Shown piece after piece: positions 12,064-23,553 of a stretch of 64,000 nt of DNA. The stretch is taken from positions 1,374,001-1,438,000 of the forward strand of contig JAUCBN010000062.1 of assembly GCA_035048815.1 (NCBI GenBank), read 5' to 3'. The notes beneath the pieces are model-generated. The model ran no database searches, was not told where the DNA came from, and was given only the letters and a program-made list of their open reading frames with translations. Both the position numbers and the translations under genes were made by a program. How positions within the stretch are numbered: the first letter of the stretch is position 1; each line of letters opens with the position of its first letter. The DNA comes from Abelmoschus esculentus (taxonomy: Eukaryota; Streptophyta; Magnoliopsida; Malvales; Malvaceae).

Positions 12064-12613
12064 CACCATCTAAGATATGGTATCAACCAATTAAATTAAG
12101 GTACATTATATATTTTTTCCATATCATATTCTCACATAAGCATCATTCAAATCATTCACTTTAATGTCTTTGATTTAAAAAAGAAATAATATTACCAAAG
12201 ATTTTTTAATTATTTTTTTCTAACTCCTAACCCTTAAACCCTAAAACATAACCCCTAACCCTAAACCTAAACCAAAACACTAAACACAAAACATAAAACC
12301 TAACCCTAACCATAAACCCTGACTCTACCTCTAACCCTAAACCCTAACACTAACCCTAAACCTAAATAATAACCTTAACTCTAACCCTGACTCTAAATCA
12401 TTAACCCTAAACCTCAAATCTATAAAAAATTAATTAAGAAAAATTTTAAAGAATAAAAAGAAGATGACACAATAAATTTTTAGTAATATTTTTTCTTTTT
12501 TTAAATCAAAGACATTAAATTGAATGATTTGGACAATACTCATATATAAATATGATATTAAAAAAATATATAATATGTCTTAATTTAATTGATTAAGGAC
12601 CATATCCTAGGTA
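12064..12613. mobile_element. Long inverted-repeat element with telomere-like core
   Basis: Two arms of about 115 bp (12064-12186 and 12495-12613) are inverted copies of each other. Both carry AATTAAATTAAG, TATATATTTTTT and TTTAATGTCTTTGATTTAAA in matching order. Between them, about 12225-12420 is a run of degenerate CCCTAAA/CCCTAAC units. The arms differ from the Mutator-like MITE family here, so this is a separate foldback element that also captured or generated telomere-like DNA. No gene is present, and no target duplication was convincingly found. Confidence 0.7.
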
Positions 12614-12989
12614 CACCTTCTTTAGGTTACAACCGCATTTATATCCGAAATAAATCAGATTGCAAGCGGAGAGACAAAATAACGGTCATATTTTTAGTTG
12701 GGCTTCTTTAGGTAATAAGCCCAAATTTTGCCAACTCAGCACGTCAAGCGTTTGACACGTGTTAATAAATACTACTCCTATATTAGCATTAGCCGTAGTA
12801 CCCAAACCACACCACTTCACCGTTGTAACGAAAACCCTTCGTGTCTCTCTCTCTTTTCCTCGGGGTTTAAGAAAACGGTTCAAGAAAACTGGCTTCATCA
12901 CGACCGTCGTCGTGTTCATTCTGGCCTCTTCTTCCTCCACAACTGGCTTCGACCGTTTCTGTAGGAGGGACGCGGAATCCTCTGCAACA
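12614..12989. other. Region upstream of the PABP pseudogene
   Basis: Moderately GC-richer sequence containing CTCTCTCTCT. It may be the old promoter and 5' UTR of the duplicated PABP gene. No intact frame is recognised. Confidence 0.35.
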
Positions 12990-14790
12990 AACGTCAATGT
13001 GGGTGATTTGGACCGGCCGGATGTTACCGAGGATGGTCACTTTAACAAATTCTCTTCCGTCGCTCCCATCGTTTCTCTTCGTCTTTGACGTTGCCTCCGC
13101 ACAAGAAAGTCTATTTGTTACGCTTACGTCAAATTTTACTCCAATGATCAGGGTATCTTTCCTCATTTACTATTTCTTGCTTTGTTTTTTCAAAGCTCTG
13201 TTTCTCGAGTTTCTTGGAGCCGTTTCATGCTAAGAATTAGGTTAAAAAAAATCGATTTCCCGTTAATTTCTTGTTCTGTTCATATCGTTATCTGTGATTC
13301 TTGTTAGTTCTTGGAATCTTGGCTTCTTGCCTTGCATGTTTTCCTTCCCCTTCTTTGTTTTTCATCTACGATTTATTTTTTGGGGCTAGTTTTATGCTTC
13401 ACAGATTTCTTATATATCATTCATGTATTCTTTTGCAATCTTTCACTTTTCAGTGATATTTTCTCTTTTAAGTGGATGTGTATTTACTGAATCTTTTGTT
13501 GCGTCTACAGCTTTCTGCCGGTTAAAACACACTGACCTGAAGGGAAAACCGGTGAGGAACCTGGACCTTTCTATAACCACCACTTGGAGGGAACCTTCTG
13601 CCGTTTTGGGACTATTCTTTCGTGTAAAGTTGCGGAAGAAAATGGCACGAGTAAAGGTTTTGGATTTGTGCAGTTTGCTTCAAAGGAATCAGATATGGCT
13701 GGCATGACTGCTCTCCATGATACTATGCTTAAAGGAAAGAAGTTGTAAGTCATCGACCACCTTAATCTTCTCCCCTTCTCCTTTATTCAGTACCTTTCAG
13801 TTTTTACATCAACATTTGCCTATATGATTTACAGTGCAATTATTGGCCATCTTTGTCGGGAGAAAAGCAGATTGCCAATAAGACACTGCAACACTTGTTT
13901 TACAGCCAGGATACACCATCAAATTGCAGTGTGCTCATACTCTACTTTTTTACAACTATTATTCTCTATGTTAAATACATTTTGTCCAGATCATCCATAT
14001 GTCCTGTCATATCATTTGATCTCAACATTTTACTATATAAACACAAGTAGACTCATATATGGTTAGAGGGAGTTTTTAACAAGACTCGTTACCTTTAGGT
14101 ACCGGATAGATCCTACTAACGAGATAAAAATGGAGGATGGAAGTTGTTTAGTACACAAATAGAGGCACCAAAGATTTTATATGGTAGCTCATATTAGATA
14201 TGACATCGATTTTATTGAAGTATAGTAAAATTAGTGATTCTAGTTTGCGGCATCTTAATTCTGTGGCTATCCTAGTTGCTTTGCTAGATTTGGTTGTTGC
14301 ATTTCCATGGCTGATATGTGTCTAAATACGTCCGAAAGAACAAGAGAACGACTGCTGAAGAAGAAAAGTTCACTAATCTCTATGTGAAAAATCTGTTGGA
14401 CGACAAGACAGAGGATCGTCTGAAAGAAATGTTTTCTGGATAGAGAAGATAAGCAGTGTAGTAATCAAGAAGGATCATAAGGGGTCTCAAGAGGTTTTGG
14501 GATTGTCAACTTTCAATCCCCGCCCCGGATGATGCTAAGAAGGCTCCGAAGGTGATGAATGGTGTACAATTTGGTAAAATTGATCATTTTTTATGTTTTT
14601 CCTTTTAAAACTTAGTAGTTCATCTAAAATTGTTATCATTTACATGACTATGTACTTTTGCGATTATCTTAGTTTTTTTTAGTTGGTTGTTGCATTTCCA
14701 TGGCAGATATGTGTCCAAATTCGTTCGGAAGAGCAAGAGGACAACTGCTGAAGATTGAACTTCACTAATCTTTTTGTTAAAATTCTCATA

Positions 14791-15510
14791 CTTAAGCATG
14801 CCTGTTTTTTCTTGGAAATATTATATAGTTCTGTTCGGCAGCTCCATTCTGATTGTTATTTGTGTATTTCTCGTGTGATTTATTCTATTTTGCTTTTTCA
14901 AGATTAAGCATGGATTCTACTTGACTACTTATTCTATTTTGTTTAGATTTGAGAACTGGATCTTTTCAATTTTAGGAATAAGAATGTAGGTTTCAGAAAG
15001 AGGGTGAACAAAGCTATCCAATTTGTTACTGCAGCAACATCCTCTCGAAATTCAAACAAAGTCGCTCAGTTGTAGAGAATCTTGAGGTTTGCTACCTAAA
15101 TTCCCACTAAACTTCTATTTTAGGATAATGTTTTGGTTTGATTTTAGGATAATCTTAAGCATGCCTGTTTTTTCTTGGAAATATTATATAGTTCTGTTCG
15201 GCAGCTCCATTCTGATTATTATTTGTGTATTTCTCGTGTGATTTATTCTATTTTGCTTTTTCAAGATTAAGCATGAATTCTACTTGACTACTTATTCTAT
15301 TTTGTTTAGATTTGAGAACTGGATCTTTTCAATTTTAGGAATAAGAATGTAGGTTTCAGAAAGAGGGTGAACAAGGCTACCCAATTTGTTACTGCAGCAA
15401 CATCCTCTTGAAATTCAAACAAAGTCACTCATTTGTAAAGAATCTTGAGGTTTGCTACCTAAATTCCCACTAAACTTCTATTTTAGGATAATGTTTTGGT
15501 TTGATTTTAG
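14791..15510. repeat. Tandem duplication of about 363 bp inside the PABP pseudogene
   Basis: The segment from 14791 (CTTAAGCATGCCTGTTTTTT) recurs from 15154 with only a few differences. Both copies end in TTTTAGGATAATGTTTTGG. It is a direct duplication of intronic pseudogene sequence, and its low divergence suggests a fairly recent event. Confidence 0.85.
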
Positions 15511-15998
15511 TACCTCTCAATTTTTACATCAACATTTGCGTATATGATTTATTCTGCAGTTGTTGGCCATCTTTGTCGGGAGAAAAGCAAATTGCCAATT
15601 AGACACTGGAACACTGGTTTTACACCATCAAATTGCAGTGTGCACATACTCTACTTTTTACAAACTATTATTCTTTATTTTAAATACATTTGGTCTAGAT
15701 CATCCATATGTCCTATCATATCATTAGAGCTGAGTTTTTTTATTAATTGACCCATCAGTTCAATCATTGCAGGTCCAATGCTCCTCAACGGTTCTCGTTA
15801 CCTTTACTGATAATGTGTCAAATGATCTTTTTTTCCTCTTTTGTAGACTATTTCTGAATATTATCCTACATGGTCTTCATTCTAAAGAAAATCTAGAACT
15901 GAAAGTGAGACCTAGAAAAGAAAAACAAACGAACAAAACACATAGCAATAAGGTCAATTAGGTCTCAAGTTGAACATTGGGAAGGTGTTTGATCTCTA

Positions 15999-16254
15999 GG
16001 GTGCAAATCGTTTGTCCCTTAATTGTGCCCCTATTATTTCCCCGCTTTAAATTAGTGGGTTTAGGGTTTAAGATTTAGAGTTCAAGGTTAGGGGTTATGA
16101 TTATGGTTTAGGGAATTAGAAGTAGAGTATATTTTTTAGGGTGTAGGTTTTGGGATGTAGAAAATTAGGGTTAGGGTTTAGAATTTAAATTTTTAGGATT
16201 TTTTAGTAGGGGATGTGAAAGGAGGCACGATTAGGGGACAAAAGATTTCTACTC
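15999..16254 (+). mobile_element. Mutator-like MITE with telomere-like interior, copy 3
   Basis: Begins GGGTGCAAATCGTTTGTCCC and ends AAAAGATTTCTACTC, the same ends as copies at 5294 and 50697. The interior is TTTAGGG-like. Flanks TGATCTCTA and TAATGTTTA agree at 6 of 9 positions, a possible decayed target duplication. It interrupts the PABP pseudogene. Confidence 0.75.
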
Positions 16255-17869
16255 TAATGTTTACATGTTACTATATAAACACAAGTAAAGTCGTATATAA
16301 GTTTAGAGGGAGGTTTTAACAAGATTCATGTTACCTTTAAGTACCAAATAGATCCTACTAACGAGATAAAAATGGAGGATGGAAGTTGTTTAGTACACAA
16401 ATAGAGGTACCAAAGATTTTATATGGTAGCTCCTATTAGATATGACATCGATGTTATTGAAGTATAGTAAAATTAGTGATTCTAGTTTGCGGCATCTTAA
16501 TCTAAGGTTAAAAACAATGTATTTTAAAATATTAAAAACACACAATCTAAAATGTTACTATACAATTGAAATATATACCTTTTAATAACATTTTATGTTT
16601 CGTGTTTTCTCAACAGGTTTCAAAACTTGTCTAAAACAACAAACTAAGTTTTGAAACTTGTCAAAAACTCGCTAACCTAAAAATGTTATCAAAATGTATA
16701 ATATTTTAAATTTTATGATAACATTTTAAATTACTTGCTTTTTAAATTTTAGGTCATACTGTTTTTAGCCTTGTCTAAGTGAGAAATATTTAGAATTTGG
16801 GTTTTATTTCCTTCACAATCTAAAAGAACTAAACTTCAATAAAATCTGAGACATCAGCTAGGGCTGCCATGACTGCTCTCCATGATACTATGCTTAAAGG
16901 GAAAAAGTTGTATGTATATTCTTTTTTTTTGTCTAATTTATACTCATTAGGCGAATGACTATATACTTCTGTGACTATCTTAGTTGCTTTGCTGGATTTG
17001 GTTGTTGCATTTCCGTGGCAGATATGTGTCCGAATATCTCTGGAAGAACGAGAGGATGACTACTGATGAAGAGAAGTGCACTAATCTCTATGTGAAAAAT
17101 CTGTTGGATGACAAGACAGAGGATCGTCCGAAAGAATTTTTTTTGGATATGGAAGATATGCAGTGCAGTAATAAAGAAGGATGACAAGGGGATCTCAAGA
17201 GGTTTTGGGTTTGTCAACTTTCAATCCCCGGATGATGCTAAGAAGGCTCCGGAGGTGATGAATGATGTACAATTTGGTAAAATTGGTCATCTTTTATGTT
17301 TTCCTTCTAAAACTTAATAGTTCATCTAAATTAGTTTGTGGCTCGGGTTCAAAGAATTTGTTTGTGGGAAGGGCTCAAAAGAAGGCTTAAAGGACAAAGT
17401 TATTGAAATGCAAGTACAAAGATGTGTTCGACTGCCGTTTTGAGAAATCCAAGGCTTCGAATCTCTATGTGAAGAACCTCACTGTATCCATCTACGACAA
17501 AAGATTACAAGAACTTTTCGGTCGCTTTGGATGAATAACCTCAGCTAGGATGATTCGCCTTGAGAATGGAACCAGTAAAGGATTTGGCAGCTTTACATGG
17601 ACTTAATGGTCCCAATAAATTCAGCTTTGATTTCTTTTGTAGATTTTCGAGCAACAGTTTATGGTTGATAATCCAAATGTTGAAATTGCTTAGGGTCCTT
17701 CGTTCAGGGGAAGTTTATGTATGTAGCAGTAGCACAACGTAAAGAAGACCGCAGCAATGAACTGCAGAAACAAAGTCACTCATTTGTAGAGAATCTTAAG
17801 GTTAGCAACCTAAATTCCCACTGAACTTCTATTTTAGGATAATGTTTTTGTTTCATTTTAGTATTGTGC

Positions 17870-20800
17870 TTTGTAATGATCCGGTTTTCGGGTTAGCAAC
17901 TCGGATTTCTGACCTGAGTTGTGGGTTGTGGGTTGGGAACCCAACCAAGGGTAATTAGGTTGGGCCTTGTAATAGACGGATAAAAGAAAAAAATGGGTTT
18001 AAATTAAATGATTAGGTTTAAAAATAATAATGATAAATTGAAAAGCGAAGAAAATTAAAGTAGAAAAAATAATAAAGTGTTGATGTTTTTGAATATATGA
18101 TGACTGCTGGGGAGAGAAGAAAAAAAGGTAAAAGTGAGAAAATGATGGAAGACAGAGAAAAGAGAAAAAAAGAAAGAAAGTTTGGGAAGGAAGATTTCAA
18201 ACTCGAATCTACGAAGATCTAGTTTTCTGATTTTGACACCTCTGACAACATTAGAAAGATTTCGTCAAGATGTTTTTTGGTATCAACGGCAAACATTATT
18301 GGAGTCGTCGTAGGGGAATGTAAGAAATTGAAAGTTTTAAGTTCTCGAGTTGGGAGAGTTAGAGGTTTCAAATCAAGAAACATAGGGTACCATCAAGCTC
18401 AAGAGGGTCGAGAGTGTCGACAAAAGAGTTCGTCATCGCTGGGATTTTAAGTTGAGTGTGTAGTTCGTCATCGGGACGAGGAAGGGCATTGTAAGCGTCA
18501 AAATGCTTCGGGGGGGTTGAAAATAAGCGTAGATCTAGAAATTCTGGAATAGATCAACCTTTTGAATTGTTGTTGAATTCATGGGTAAACAAGGACAACT
18601 TGGCCAACTGAAATATTTTAGTAGCCAAAGGAAAAGAAAGGCAAAAGCGATTCTCGTATTAGCGGCCAAATGGGAATAACTTAAACCGTGAAAATGGGGT
18701 TGTTGGAGAGCAATAAAAGAGTCGTGCTTTTAGGCGAATCGGTGTTGAACGACATTATGGTTATAGTCCAATAGTCGAATGCTTCACTAGCTTAAGCTCT
18801 CACCCTCTCTTTTCTAGTCGTATTCCAAAATATCGAAACCGATTACTAATCCAAGACCAAAATATTATGAGGGTTCTTTCGACCAAAATAGAAATCGATC
18901 GTTAAAAGTTGCAGCACATGCCATACACATTGTCATCTATGTGTGGGAGTGTCCCAGCTCCAAGTGATCGAGTTGCCCAATCAGCTGGACTAAGTCACAT
19001 CGAGGTAGACCGAGATGATCAGGTTGAGTCAAGCTGTGTCGACTCAACCTAAGAAGAGTCAATCCAGCCAAGTTGGTCGTCGATGTTGACTTTTGGGGGG
19101 TCCCTACCCTAGGGTTTCTCGATGTTTCAGATTCAATGACACAGACCATTTTATTAAATTCGAATATGGTAAGTTATTTTTACGTGTTTTATCTTATGAA
19201 TAAGACGGGGTGTATGAAATTATTGGTTTCTCTTATTTTTTTTATGCGAGGATTGTTTAGGTATGGATAACGAATCAAATGATATTCGAGAAGCTTAGAC
19301 GGGGATTTTAGCGAATATCGACTTGAGGTTCGTATCCCTTAAACTTATATGTTATATACGCATCATAAATAAGATTGTCTTGCATGTTAGTATCAATAAA
19401 GTAGGTAGACAATGTTTATGCATGTGATAGCAATTGTTGGTGTATAATGTATATATGTGTGATAGTTGTTGATACTGCAAATGTGAAATGACTTGTATAA
19501 TTGAAATATTGCATGTTGAAGTTTGGACACCCGTATATTTGTATCATGCTTGTTGAATTGTGTTTTGATATTGTTGGAATGTTAGATGATCGAACATAAA
19601 TATTTAAGATGTGAAAATGATGCAAAGGATGAAATAACGGCAAGACATATATTCACGATAAATTGTGGTATATCGTAATACAAGAATTAGTACAAATTCA
19701 TGACACTAACATTGAAGTTCTCGTTGGATGTGGAGGTGAGAGAAAAGAAGTTTTAGGTTTTCGAGTTGTTAGAGTGAAATTTCTCAAATCTAGAAACAAG
19801 CAGCATTATCGACCTCAAGAGGGTTAAAAAAGTCGAGAGGGGAGTTCGTCGTCACTGGAAGACAATCAAAAGTCGTCGCACATACCTCACACGCTATCAT
19901 CTTTACGTGAGCGGGTCTTAGCTCTAGGTGACCGAGTTGCCTTGTCAGCTCGACCAAGTCACATCAAGGTAGACCGAGTTGATCAGGTTGATCCAAGCCA
20001 CGATGACTCAATCCAAGAAAAGTTGGTCCTATCAAGCCACCATCCTTGTAGTTGAATGTCACTATTGATTGTTGATTGTCGTTGTTGACTATTGATCAAT
20101 GTAGTAATTTATGGAACTTGTACGAATTCATGACAATCATCAAAGCCATAGTCGGAAGAAAAGGTAAGACGAGAAGTTTTCAAGTAGAGTTAGTTGAAAA
20201 GGGCTCAAATCTAGAAACAGAGGGCATCGTTAAGCTTAAGAAGGTCAAAAAAGTTGAGTGTGTAGTTCGTCATTGAGTCGAGAAAGGGCATAGTAAGCGA
20301 GAAAATGCTTCGAGGTGTTGTAAAAAAGGATAGATCCGGAGATTTTTGAATTGATCAACCTTTTGAATTGTTGTTGAATTCATGGGCAAACAAGAGACAA
20401 CCCGATGAATTGAAATATCTTAGTAACTGAAGGAAAAGAAAACAAAAGTGATTCCTGTAGTAGCGGCGAAATTGGAACAACTTAAATTGTGAAAACGGGG
20501 TTGTTGGAGAGCAATAAAAGCATTTTGCTACTTGGAGGATTGGTGAAATGTCGAATGATAGATGACTATAGTCTGGTGGCCGAATGCTTCACTAGCTTAA
20601 CCCTTTGAATTTTATGCATGTGATAGCAATTGTTGGTGTATAATGGATATATGTGTGATAGTTGTTGATACTGCAAATATGAAATGACTCGTATAATTGA
20701 AAGATTGCATGTTAAAGTGTGGACACCCGTATATTTGTATCATGCTTGTTGAATTGTGTTTTGATATTGTTGGAATGCTAGATGATCGAACATAAATATT

Positions 20801-22260
20801 AAAGATGTGAAAATGATGCAAAGGATGAAATAACGGTAAGACATATATTCGATTAAGTAATGATAAAAGCAGTAAATTTTATTAAAGGATTTAACACGTT
20901 AGTAATAACTCTAATACTTTTCATTAGCTTTAGGGACCAGATACATTGTGGTATATCGTAATTTAGGGAATTAGTACGAATTCATGACACTAATATTAAA
21001 GTTGTCGTCATATGTGGAGGTGAGAGAAAAGAAATTTTAGGTTGTGTGTGCGTGTGTGTCCTAACTTTAGGGAGTTAAATTTCTCAAATCTAGAAGTGAC
21101 ATCATTGAGGTCAAGAGGGTCAAAAAAGTTTAAAGGGGGGAGTTTGTCGTAATCGAACGACGATCAAAAGTCTTCGCACATGCCTCACATGCTATCATCT
21201 TTGTGTGTGCGTGTGTATCCTAGCTCTAGGAAACTGAGTTGCCAAGTCAACTCGACCAAGTCGCACCGAGGTAGATCAAGCTGATCAGTCCAAACCAAGC
21301 CACGACGACTCAACTCAAGAAGAGTCGGTCCCTTCAAGCCACAATCTTTGTATTTATATACCATTATTGATTGTTGATTGTCGTTGTTAACCGTTGATCG
21401 ATGAAGTAATTTATGGAATTTGTACGAATTCATGACACCAACATCAAAACCACTGTCGGATGAAAAGGTGAGACGATAAGTTTTCAAGAAGAGTTAATTA
21501 AAAGGTTTAAATTTAGAAACAAAGAGCATCATCAAGCTTAAGAAGGTCAAGAAAGTTGAGTGTGTAGTTCCGTCATCGAGACGAGAAAGTCGTAGTAAGT
21601 GATAAAATGTTTTGAGGTGTTGAAAATAAGCGTTGATCCAAAGTTTTTCAAATTAATCAACCTTTTGAATTGTTGTTGAATTCATGGGCAAACAAGAAAC
21701 AACCCAACGAACTAAAATATTTTAGTAGTCGGAGAAAAAGAAAGCAAAAGTGATTCTCGTAGTAGCAGTGAAACGGGAATAACTTAAATCGTGAAAACGG
21801 GGTTGTTAGAGAGCAATAGAAGCGTCTTGGTACTTGGCAGATCGGTGAAAATTTGAACGATATATGGTTATAGTTTAAGTAGTTGAATGCTTTAATATCT
21901 TAAACTCTTACCCTCCCTTCTCTAGTCATATTCTAAAATATCATGCTTTACTATCTTAAACTCTTACCCTCCTTTCTCTAGTCATATTCTAAAATATCAA
22001 AATTGATTACTAATCTAAGACCATAATATTATGAGGGTTCTTTCGACCAAAATACAAGTCGAACGACGATCGAAGTCATAGATCATGTCACACACGTTGT
22101 CATCTGTGTGTGGGTATGTCCCAGCTCCAGGTGATCGAGTTGCCCAATCAACTCGACTAAGTCACATCGAGGTAGACTAAGCTGGTCAAGTTGAGTCCAC
22201 TGTGTCGACTCAACCTAAGAAGAGTCAATCCAACCATGTTGCCACCTCTATTGATGATTG
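17870..22260. repeat. Block of degenerate direct repeats, origin unknown
   Basis: Non-coding sequence in which long segments recur in the same orientation. 19412-19652 is nearly identical to 20614-20851. The segment around 18570-18780 (GTTGTTGAATTCATGGG ... GGGGTTGTTGGAGAGCAATA) recurs near 20360 and 21680. A 'GAGTTGCC..TCAGCTCGACTAAGTCACATCGAGGTAGACC'-type segment occurs near 18960, 19930, 21230 and 22130. Spacing is irregular, about 0.65-1.3 kb. No reverse-transcriptase, gag or transposase frame was recognised. It may be degenerate LTR or internal retrotransposon sequence. The antisense frames near 19416 and 20612 are chance frames in the repeat. Confidence 0.6.
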
Positions 22261-23340
22261 TTTCTCGAAACAGCTAAAGCGTATTTTGATACGACTCTTA
22301 ATCGTTGGGAGTTTTGTAAATCCGTTGAAGGTGTATCGAAACACCTAAACATGTTTTGATACCGACGTATCAAAACGGGTGTTTTTTACATCAAAACCAA
22401 AAATCACAGTTGAAAATGGTATCGAAATGGTCCAAAACCGTATTGAAACGACTGTGTAATTTTAGTTTTTTTATGTCATTTTAAACACTTTTGAAGTTTC
22501 TCAAAAATCTCTTAAATAACCGATTACTAGGATGATCTTAAAAATATGCTAGTCTAATGACCATGAGATCTTCTTAAATGCGTTTTAGGAAAAGAAGGTA
22601 TCAGTGTAAGGGTTACCCGATATGGCTTAGTGAGCAATTCATAATGAGTTTTGAAATAGTTTGTACCGAACATTCATCACGTGTTTTAAGAAACAATGTG
22701 GTGTTGTGTGCTTAAGAATTAAGACATCAATGTGGGTTATTTGTCGTTAGTTAGAGGTTTAACATTGGAATATTCTGAATTGTTGTGATGCTTTGATGTT
22801 CTTTTGTGATAATTTAATAGATATGAATCTTGTAAAAGATTTTCGAGTTGTGTATTTGATCGAGTTAAGTAAAAGTTTTTTAACTTAGTCAAGTTAACGA
22901 ATTCTATTTTATAAATCAAATTTTATTTAATTTTTTTCAAATCGAATTGTTTGGGGTTTTTTTCAAATTTAATATATATATTTATAATATTATGATATTA
23001 ATTAGTTTTAATCTAAACAACTTTATATAATTATATATATTCTTACATTTCCATACGCAATATGCATATATCAAATGTTTTAATTTAAAATTTAAGGATT
23101 TAATTTATTGTTTAATGATTTAATTTATGAATTTAAGTTTAAAATTTATAATTAAAATTTATATTTTAAAACTAGAATTACGGTTTACATATATAGGTTT
23201 AAAATTAGTATAATATAATTAAAAATTAAAGGCTTAAATTATAAAAAATTTAAATTATAATACTAAATCACAAATTTTAAATTTTATTTACTAATTAAAT
23301 CTCTAAATTTTAAAATTAAATCTCTGAACTGAAAGCAGGT
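22261..23340. other. Intergenic DNA with TATCGAAAC-type repeats
   Basis: From 22265 to 22450 variants of 'GTATCGAAAC' and 'TATTTTGATAC' recur in both orientations, as in some plant retrotransposon LTRs. The rest is AT-rich with no gene seen. Confidence 0.4.
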
Positions 23341-23369
23341 GATAACGTGGTACGTGGATCTCCATTATA

Positions 23370-23399
23370 CCGTTGGACAACGGCTATCTCTTCCAACGG
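23370..23399 (+). promoter_or_regulatory. Cluster of three AACGG (MSA-like) boxes
   Basis: AACGG cores lie at 23370-23374 (minus strand), 23379-23383 and 23395-23399, the last as TCCAACGGTAA. In plants the MSA element YCYAACGGYYA is bound by MYB3R factors in G2/M-phase promoters. The cluster is about 155-185 bp upstream of the ATG at 23554. Cell-cycle control of that gene is an inference. Confidence 0.55.
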
Positions 23400-23553
23400 T
23401 AAAAAGATACAGTGCATTTAAAATCTCCAAAAACATATCTTCTTCCCTACGGTCACCAGCTTAAAATTTGAGCGGTTTTCTTTCTTCCTGCATCAAACAA
23501 AAGAACTTCAAGAAAATCATTTTCCAATCCAAACTCAAAGACAAGAAGAAAAG

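Larger units (their letters stand above)
12990..17740 (+). pseudogene. Poly(A)-binding protein pseudogene, rearranged
   Basis: Fragments of a cytoplasmic PABP appear in order with frameshifts, stops and intervening DNA. An RRM1 start reads VGDLDRPDVTEDGHFNKFSS (about 13000), followed by the equivalent of 'VASAQESL' in another frame (13085). After a retained intron come HTDLKGKPVRN (13530) and RRM2 pieces in two frames, ending MTALHDTMLKGKK (13700-13745). An RRM3 start TNLYVKNLLDDKTED is at 14370 and again at 17080. MTALHDTMLKGKK recurs at 16868. RRM4 pieces (SNLYVKNLTVSIYDKRLQEL) lie at 17455-17520. Introns are retained, so it came from DNA duplication and not retroposition. At least two internal duplications followed, and a Mutator-like MITE inserted at 15999. 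No functional protein can be made. Confidence 0.85.

Noticed and set aside
12225..12420. Interstitial telomere marking an ancient chromosome fusion
   Set aside because: Units are very degenerate and lie exactly between the two arms of an inverted-repeat element; a transposon origin explains them better.
16975..17317. Short RRM protein encoded by the overlapping frames here
   Set aside because: The frames match PABP RRM3 but are broken by frameshifts and stops and belong to the pseudogene.
19416..19643. Antisense open frame repeated at 20612-20821 with similar protein
   Set aside because: The similarity follows from the duplicated DNA. The frame lacks conserved-codon signs, and the surrounding repeat is non-coding.
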